24,893 nt of DNA from Phlegmacium glaucopus (Eukaryota; Basidiomycota; Agaricomycetes; Agaricales; Cortinariaceae): NCBI GenBank assembly GCA_015039465.1, contig MU130497.1, positions 554,866 to 579,758 on the forward strand, in the 5' to 3' direction. The position numbers and the translations under genes are program-made. Below, in pieces: positions 18,528 to 24,893 of this stretch. The notes under the pieces are model-generated. The model made no database searches, was not told the origin of the DNA, and saw only the letters and a program-made list of their open reading frames with translations. The stretch's first letter is position 1; the number at the start of each line of letters is the position of its first letter.

Positions 18528-19885
18528 ATGCTACTTCCATTGATGTGAGTTATAAAATTGATCCATAAAAATTGATACGTTAACCCCCCACTTGCTTGTT
18601 TTGTAGATTTCTCAAACTCTCTTTCCTTTTATCCAATGTCGCCGCTCTGGCTATTATGATTCAACCTCAGACGATTGTTGGACAATCATCGCTAGTGCTC
18701 TGGACAAGGGAGCCTAGTGATGGTAGTGGCGCACTGATCTTTGACCTTCGGTTTGTGGGACCAGGGAATCAGGATCTCGGCCTTGCTCTTGCAAATATAC
18801 AGGCTTCGCCGTCAACTCAATTTAATTCTGTGCAAGTAGTATTCCCTGCACCAGGGTGAGTGAAAGCGCAAGAGTCATATTGTCTCTGGGTCGCATTTTA
18901 ATGTTGAAGATAGGCCTTATGTACTCGTCGCCGTCAGTGGGTGAGTTGGTCCCGGCGTTTTTTCCTCTGTATGATCTTCTGAATTTTATCAATTTAGTCC
19001 AGACGCTACTCCCCTAGGCAGAAGTAACCAAGTAAATGCCCTCGTGTTCCCTCTGCATCCAACCATATCGTTAGTGTATCTATCATGTTGCCATGCTCGT
19101 CCAGACACTAACTAACATCTTGATTGTTAAACAGCGTACCTCCTACGTCAACATCCCAACTAGTACCTTCGTACGCAGTTCCTTTTAAGCTCCATCATTG
19201 TTTGATCACTTATCATCGTGTGCCAACTCCTTAACAAACACAGCGCAATTACGTCAGTCACTCCGACACCAACTGCGTGAGCATCTCATATCAAGTATCT
19301 GCACGGGCCACTCAAACAATTTCTGTATTTCACAGATCTGGGGCTCAACGCAATAAAAACATTGGTGCTATTGTAGGTGGGACTCTTGGCGGACTAGCCT
19401 TGCTCGGTTTTCTCGTTTTACTCGTGATTGTACTTCTTCGACGTTACCACCGCCCATCAACAGAACACAAGAGATGGACTTTCCACCGAGACCTGATGGT
19501 CCGTCCGACGGTTCCAGAAATATATTCTACCTCTCCCACCTCCTCGGAATACTCCACCTCTACAGACATGGAACAAGGATTGCCTCAGAATATCCCCCCA
19601 GCTATGAAAGCAACTCCGATTGGACCGAGACCGTTATTCAGGCCATTTTTCCGCCCTCTACCCCAGGCGCCTCTAACAGCCCGCCAAGAGTCTATAGTGG
19701 AACGAATGGAACAAGTAAGACACCACATGATGGCACTAGAACGGAATCCGGGACCAACGCAGCACATAATATTGGATGACCTGCAGAAACAGATGAGTTG
19801 GTTGCAAGACCAACTAGTAGCTCCATGGGCAAGGGGGTTGACGGATGTCACACCTCTTGGGTTTTCTCATAACTTGATACCTTAG
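18528..19885 (+). CDS. Secreted type I single-pass membrane protein, 7 exons
   Basis: Exons: 18528-18544 (17 nt), 18607-18855, 18914-18940, 18998-19069, 19135-19170, 19244-19276 and 19336-19885. That is 984 nt, 327 residues. All introns are GT-AG, 57-73 nt, and each junction keeps the frame. The 17-nt first exon supplies the only ATG that completes a signal peptide (MLLPLIFLKLSFLLSNVAAL). Next is a beta-sandwich-like extracellular domain (about residues 22-120) that loosely resembles the Kre9/Knh1-type N-terminal domain of fungal wall proteins (LVLWTREP...). A short Ser/Thr/Pro linker and a Gly-rich transmembrane helix (about residues 155-180, GAIVGGTLGGLALLGFLVLL) ending in RRYHR stop-transfer residues follow. 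The cytosolic tail is Pro-rich with a predicted helix near the C-terminus. This is a common architecture of uncharacterised agaricomycete surface proteins; function unknown. Confidence 0.82.
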
Positions 19886-20300
19886 AACTGGGGACTTATA
19901 GGATACGCTTCAATCTTTTTTGACCAGTGAAATCTTGCTTTTGTTTATAAGTCGAAGAAAATTTGAATGTTAATGTTTTGTACATGCCAGTTTTTGATAC
20001 GCATGATAAGTATGGTATATATACACAAGACTATCTGATCTAAGGCAGTGCATAGATGCGTGCACGCGCAACATGCTGAGATGATAAATGGTATTCGCTA
20101 TCAGCGGAACAACAAACGTGCCTCAAGGAGGTTAGACGATACAAGCATCGTGTTCGTATCGGTTTTTGCATTTCATTTCCGTTTAGCTTTAAGTTTGAAA
20201 AGCGCTCTGATTAATTAATTCTCTTCTGACGTGTAAAATTGACTCATTGTACTTAGTAAGAATCATTCATGCAACCCTCAAGGCCATGGATCGAGGTGAA

Positions 20301-20338
20301 GATACCTTATCGACGAGATACCTTATCGGTGAGATACC
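20301..20338 (+). repeat. Short tandem repeat, 16-bp period
   Basis: GATACCTTATCG occurs at 20301-20312 and 20317-20328, and a partial GATACC at 20333-20338, giving about 2.4 units of 16 bp. Confidence 0.8.
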
Positions 20339-20650
20339 CGGGTCGACTACCAATTTGCCATGAGGATGCTGGAAGTGGCCCCACAAACCCTGTGCGCGCC
20401 CACTTGAGATCTAGGCGCGAAACATGTATCAGTGCGTTTCACGGCTTAGAACTGTGGATAGATACCCAATGCGGTATAACCCAAGTTTTTAGTTATCTCT
20501 CGTCCCGCCACCAGGTAAGGAAGGCTAAGGTGTGCCAAGGATTTGTTAAGAAGTAAAATCCGACTATCCTTGACTATATAACTTGGCAAAGAAAGATTTT
20601 CCGAGACTTCCGGGAACGGCGATGCAAGAAAGAATCGATATGATCGTATG

Positions 20651-20666
20651 TGATCATTAATGATCA
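20651..20666. repeat. 16-bp perfect palindrome
   Basis: TGATCATTAATGATCA is its own reverse complement. More GATCA motifs follow at once (TGATCATGATCAC). Confidence 0.85.
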
Positions 20667-21187
20667 TGATCACGTTTATGAGGGCATGCACATTGCACAC
20701 CTACTCGTAGTTGGACACCTGGTTACCTCCAGGCAGTGCGGTGGGGACCAGAAGACCAGAGAAATTTGGGGTCCCAGAGGAGCCAAGGAAGACTAGGAAT
20801 TATTGATAACTGTGCAACCCGGGGCCCGGAAATATCCTCAAAGTGTTGAAAGTGAAGAGAGGAAGGGAGAAGTGAAAAGGAAAGAAGCGTTGATAAAAAC
20901 CTTATAATTAGAGATAAGGCCTATGAAAATATTCCAAACTAACCCCATGTATTTTTTATTTTATTTTTTCAAAATGGATACTTGGCGGGATGTGGCTGCG
21001 CGATTACTACGCCTCGACCTCGTTTTGCTTGCTTAATATAGAAGACATGAGCCTTGCTGCAAGGTGCTAGGCTGAAATTGGGTCAAATCCGATATATCGG
21101 AAGATTAGAAATGACCAACCTAGTTTTATGTCAAAAAATAGCTCTTGACTTCCATTTGTCCTGAATGTATATGTAGTTCATTTGTCC

Positions 21188-21226
21188 GATGCTCCGTCGA
21201 CGTCTGAGGCAAGACACCGGAGCATC
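21188..21226. repeat. Inverted repeat, 9-bp arms
   Basis: GATGCTCCG (21188-21196) and CGGAGCATC (21218-21226) are exact reverse complements separated by 21 nt, able to form a hairpin. Not followed by a T tract and not near a gene. Confidence 0.75.
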
Positions 21227-22388
21227 CAACGGTAAGTATTCAAAGTTCAAAGGGGGTCATGTGCACATTATATGCATTATATGGACATTTGAAGACCGAG
21301 TTCCGAGTCTTGAGAGAAAGTGAGGAAAGAGGATCAATATGTCACTCAACCCTAGGTTTGACATCAGGGGGTACTATCGCGGCATGCCTGAACATTGGCT
21401 GAAAGAGAAACCGTTGGCACTGAAATTTGAAACCCAATTACGAGGGCAACATACTTTGAAAAAATTCCGTTTCTCCTTTCGACATTGAAGTTGTACAGCT
21501 TTCGGCCTTAAGATGGACCCATGGAACCTTATCATCATGATAATATTGAACATCCAGAATATGACGCATTCTTGGGGCCATCAACCCACAGATCGAATTC
21601 GTCTGAAGATCATGATTTTTTAAGTCGAGTCACTGCCCTTCATTTGGTAAATTTACGACGGTCGGCCTCCAGTCGGATGAATAGTTTGCATTGCGAAGTG
21701 GTGACAGCAAGACACCTATCACTATAACAGGGTTGAAAGGCGGAAACAGCTTTGTTGTCCTTGATTGTGGGATTTTAGGTGCCTCGTCGTGATCCCCCGC
21801 ATTGAGTGGAGTGGGATGAATCTAGAATTCGATGGTACTAAAGATATCTGTGGCTGAACCTGGTTTGTCGCGGGCACGATAAGAATAGTTCACGAGCATA
21901 GCCCATGTGAATAGTAATTAGTAAAGCTAACTATGTAGGATAAACTAACAATGGAGAAAGAAGACCTAGAGGCTGGGACTTTGGAAGAGGTCTGAGGAAG
22001 AGGAAAGGAGGACCCCGAGAGTTATAGCAATTTCAATATGGAAAGTTCAACGGTACCGCTATAGTAATACCGCTTTTTCGAGCGACCACTGGGGCCTAGG
22101 CCTACACTCTCTTTTGAATATCTGTCAATCCGGGATGACAGGGGTCCATCCAACAGGTTCTGGAAGATTATACCCTGAATCGACGTTGAATTGTGCCTTC
22201 TCCTCGTGGTCCGGTCATGTCGTTGGAGTACTAATAGTAATGACGCGATGTCATTCCATCCTTTTAAAGAGATAAACTTACAGTCAAACCTAGTCATCAA
22301 CCCATCCACATGGCCGCATGCACCACCTCCTCACCAATAGACCCTTTGTCAAAATGCAATATAGGACCTACAAACTCTCATACGAGCA

Positions 22389-22766
22389 ATGGCAACTTCG
22401 CATTCGCTCGAATTAATGATGAAGTACATCTTGTACAAGGTACATATACACACTTTTTTTTTATATCTTTCTAATTCCTTGCATCCAGTTTCATGTGCGA
22501 CTCCAGTATCAGCGTTGACCACTGTTGACGTCAAAATATTCCGCCATGAATTTATCACCATCTTTCGATTCTCCGAATCAAAGACGTTCCATCCTGCAGA
22601 TATCTGCATTGTCGAACCCATAGACGACCGCTTGACACGATATGAAGAGGAGAATGAGACTGTGTTTCTCGCCAGAGACCTAGTAGCTAGGATGCGGATG
22701 ATGGCAAACCCAACTCGTATGGGACAATCACGGCGAAACCAAATACAGCGGCTCCGACAGCGATGA
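22389..22766 (+). CDS. Hypothetical small protein, 125 residues
   Basis: ATG 22389 to TGA 22764-22766, uninterrupted. The N-terminal part is hydrophobic and partly encoded by a T-rich run. The C-terminal part is charged and helix-prone (DDRLTRYEEENETVFLARDL, then an Arg-rich end). A GTACAT...CCAG stretch inside (about 22439-22489) resembles an intron, which would change the N-terminus. An overlapping minus-strand frame of similar length (22349-22798) is also open, so coding status is doubtful. No family is recognised. Confidence 0.3.
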   Translation: MATSHSLELMMKYILYKVHIHTFFLYLSNSLHPVSCATPVSALTTVDVKIFRHEFITIFRFSESKTFHPADICIVEPIDDRLTRYEEENETVFLARDLVARMRMMANPTRMGQSRRNQIQRLRQR

Positions 22767-23169
22767 TGTGATATTTTTGACGAGAGCAGAGTTCGCAAGC
22801 TGTCGCGTTATCATGATTTGTGTTCTTCATTTACCTCGCTTCGCTTCCTTGCTCTATCACTTTTTCTTCTCAGTCTTCCCTTTCGTATCTTTGTGCATTT
22901 GTACTTTTATCACCCACACGGACATACCACCCCTCATTCACAGTCATATATGTTCCAGATATATAACCTATTCTAATAATCATATATTTGCTCAAATATC
23001 ACTTGTATACCGATCTCACGCCACCCTCAATCCCCCAGCGCGAATATCTCTCAATATTTCGGCCGTCGGGATAACTTTGAAACGCGCCATCTTTTTGTTC
23101 GGATGGAACCCATATGAGTCTTACCAATTTCTTCCCTTTCTATTTTTAACGTTTTTACTCTCAACCGCC
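22767..23169 (+). promoter_or_regulatory. Upstream region of the permease relic, pyrimidine-rich
   Basis: No gene supported. The plus strand has CT-rich runs (for example CTTTTTCTTCTCAGTCTTCCC near 22860) and short T-rich tracts, common in fungal promoters. The ATG at 23170 sits in a strong context (CCGCCATGG). Confidence 0.4.
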
Positions 23170-24117
23170 ATGGCAGACGAAGAAAAACGCTCAGAGCCTA
23201 CTGGCATGCCCACGACCCTGGCAGGAGAAAAGTCAACGACGATGACGGACATCGAGGACGAGAAGCAGTTGGGTATGTTCCGAAAAGTGACTCAGTTCCT
23301 TCTACGATGGGGAATCGAAACCCATGGGTAAGTAATAGAACCCCTTTCACACTACATAGTAGTAATTCCCTTGTTGTCATTCCTCGATTCTCATTCAAAA
23401 TCCTTTTTTTAACCCTCTACCCTGGACTTTACAGAATTAGCCCTATTCCCACCGAGAAAAGGATCGACAGACGTATCCATCAGATGTTCTTTATCTGGTT
23501 CTCAGTCAATTTCAACATTCTGGCATTCGGAACCGGATCTAGTGGACCTGCGTTCTTTGCTCTGGGTATTAGGGATAGCCTACTTGTGATATTTGTTGTG
23601 GATGTCATGTGCGTAAATCCTGAAGCTTTCTGTGAGGGTTGCATCGTACCGGTAATGACGATGCATTGATGACGGTCTTACGACCGATCTTTCACGTCGT
23701 CTTTTAATCGACCTCATCATCCAAGTGTCAGCACTTATCTACTTTCTATCACCCAAGGCCGCCCTATATGATCATTGGTCCTTATATTCATCTTTCTTGT
23801 CTTCTAGAACATGCGTCATTCCGGCTTACTTGTGCGTCTCGAAAAAAGCTATATTCTAAAAAGAACGTTTCCGACCTCCCTTATCTTTTCGAAAACTTCC
23901 TTTTCAATCTTTAGCGCAGTCTTTGGACCTAAATTAGGCATGCGTGCAATGGTGCAATGTCGTTTTTCTTGGGGGTATGTCATTATCATATCGTCATCGG
24001 TCGTAATTCGAATCCTGGTTAATCGTTTTTGTTTTGCTTCTCATTTGCTAACTTCCCCCCCTCCCTTTCTTGTTCGTTAAATCCATCAGGTACTATGCTG
24101 CTGCGATCCCAAGCACG
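23170..24117 (+). pseudogene. NCS1 purine/cytosine permease, N-terminal third only
   Basis: Exons 23170-23327, 23435-23608, 23808-23831, 23915-23974 and 24090 to about 24117 join in frame. They read a charged cytosolic N-terminus, then RWGIETHGISPIPTEKR, FFIWFSVNFNILAFGTGSSG, LGIRDSLLVIFVVDV, ITCVIPAYF, AVFGPKLGMRAMVQCRFSWG and YYAAAIPS. These are the hallmark TM1-TM3 sequences of Fcy2-type purine-cytosine permeases, which import cytosine and purines across the plasma membrane. Full proteins have about 500 residues and 12 helices. After AAAIPS (about 24117) family similarity ends and no later helices are found in the remaining 770 bp. Introns are 107, 199, 83 and 115 nt, longer than elsewhere in the window. 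No stop or frameshift occurs before the break, so truncation is the main defect. Confidence 0.78.
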
Positions 24118-24893
24118 GGAGAACCTTTGGACAATAGGTTCTACCATATGGTCCTCGTCGTCGACGTTTACGTCGAGGTTAGTATAAGGTACGATCGATG
24201 TATCATAAACCGAATCATACTTCCCCCTGACATACACTACGCTCGTTTTTTTTCCATCTCACCCCGACGAATGGTAACCCTCTTCCTTTGGCTCTATTGA
24301 TATCTATTTTTAGAAGTAAGACCCTAACTTACTCAACCAATGATTATAAAGAGGGTTACATATGTCAACTCCGTGAGTGCAACTACGCAACCGCAGTACT
24401 ATATGAGGTATTAGGCCTCATTTACGCGTGGTCGACTATTATCTTCTTCGATGATCTCTAGGTTTTCTTTACTAAACACGACGCGAACCGCCCCCCTGGC
24501 GTTCCTTTCAGCAACCTAAGTTTACAGATGGACGATGTGGCTCGTTCTGCCCTTTCCGTTATTGCAACCCTTAGGTCTGTTTTAAGAGCTTGGACAAAGT
24601 TTTTTTTTCAACATTAGAAAAAACTTCTTTCATGCCTTTGCTGCTCGTCCCTGTATTCTTATGACATGGTCACATATTTAGACATAGGCGTTTCCCATTG
24701 GATGAGTCACCATATTCGTGCTGGTACGTAAAATAAATCAATCTATTTTGAGGATTTTGAGTGGTGCTTCCTCTAATTAGGTTATTAGTGCTATGGGTTT
24801 CATAGTAGCTCAAATACCCTTTGCCATCGTTCGCAAACAGGAGGTTACTATGTCAACTCTTATTCTTTTGAGACACTGCTCTTGTGTAAGTTT
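24118..24893. other. No gene recognised after the permease break
   Basis: Only short open stretches. The strings GGTTACATATGTCAACTC (about 24354) and GGTTACTATGTCAACTC (about 24842) are near-copies, which may be an old repeat. No permease continuation, RNA gene or known element was seen. Confidence 0.45.

Larger units (their letters stand above)
19886..22388. other. Long region without a supportable gene
   Basis: Open stretches are short, lack splice-consistent continuation and show no recognisable domain. Visible structure is limited to a 16-bp tandem repeat (20301-20338), a palindrome (20651-20666) and an inverted repeat (21188-21226), listed separately. It may contain old transposon remains, but I recognise none. 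Confidence 0.5.

Noticed and set aside
18386..18544. Open plus-strand stretch (FQGLTFDAWRARRF...) upstream of the membrane-protein gene
   Set aside because: Its frame does not join in phase to the next supported exon, whereas an overlapping ATG gives a signal peptide. It is kept as upstream sequence.
20269..20556. 95-codon plus-strand ORF
   Set aside because: Spans the 16-bp tandem repeat, has no domain and no splice-consistent neighbours.
22349..22798. Minus-strand 149-codon frame
   Set aside because: Overlaps the equally weak plus-strand ORF, has no domain and no support.
1..24893. CRISPR arrays, tRNA and rRNA genes
   Set aside because: No regularly spaced direct repeats and no tRNA cloverleaf or rRNA signature seen on either strand. 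The tRNA-like 12-mer at 7563 is a primer site and not a gene.

Overview
The window looks like nuclear DNA of a filamentous basidiomycete, probably an Agaricomycete. Genes are broken by many short GT-AG introns (mostly 49-81 nt), F-box-type sequence is present, and there is a tyrosine-recombinase (DIRS/Ngaro-type) retroelement of the kind known from mushroom-forming fungi. No bacterial operon features, rRNA or tRNA genes were seen. Species cannot be named from the sequence.

Layout. 1-1939 and 9727-9994 are one copy of a segmental duplication carrying the 3' half of a CTP synthase pseudogene and its downstream flank. It is split by a 7.8-kb insertion (1940-9726). The insertion is a DIRS/Ngaro-type element (Gag-like ORF, reverse transcriptase/RNase H, tyrosine recombinase). 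Inside its RNase H domain sits a 1634-bp gag-only, Copia-like LTR element (6086-7719) with two identical 145-bp LTRs, a 5-bp target duplication and a primer site matching the anticodon arm of initiator tRNA-Met. After the duplication copy ends, 9995-14821 holds broken gene pieces: a mitochondrial-type DEAD-box helicase fragment (minus), a partly duplicated F-box pseudogene (plus), an orphan terminal-exon-like stretch, and the C-terminal half of GPI3/PIG-A (minus). 14974-17519 is a second CTP synthase gene that I can assemble into 12 exons and 620 codons without a break. Its flank (to 18383) is the second copy of the duplication and preserves the empty site of the DIRS insertion. 18528-19885 is an apparently intact 7-exon gene for a secreted, single-pass membrane protein. 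19886-22388 is largely unrecognised sequence. 23170 to about 24117 encodes the N-terminal third of an NCS1 purine/cytosine permease, after which similarity stops.

Relations. The nesting gives a relative history: duplication of the CTP synthase segment, then DIRS insertion in the decaying copy, then the gag-only element, whose identical LTRs mark it as youngest. The working genes supported here are the full-length CTP synthase (pyrimidine nucleotide synthesis), the membrane protein and the Gag of the nested element. The rest is mostly relics. Most conserved-gene relics keep their introns, which points to DNA-level duplication rather than reverse transcription.
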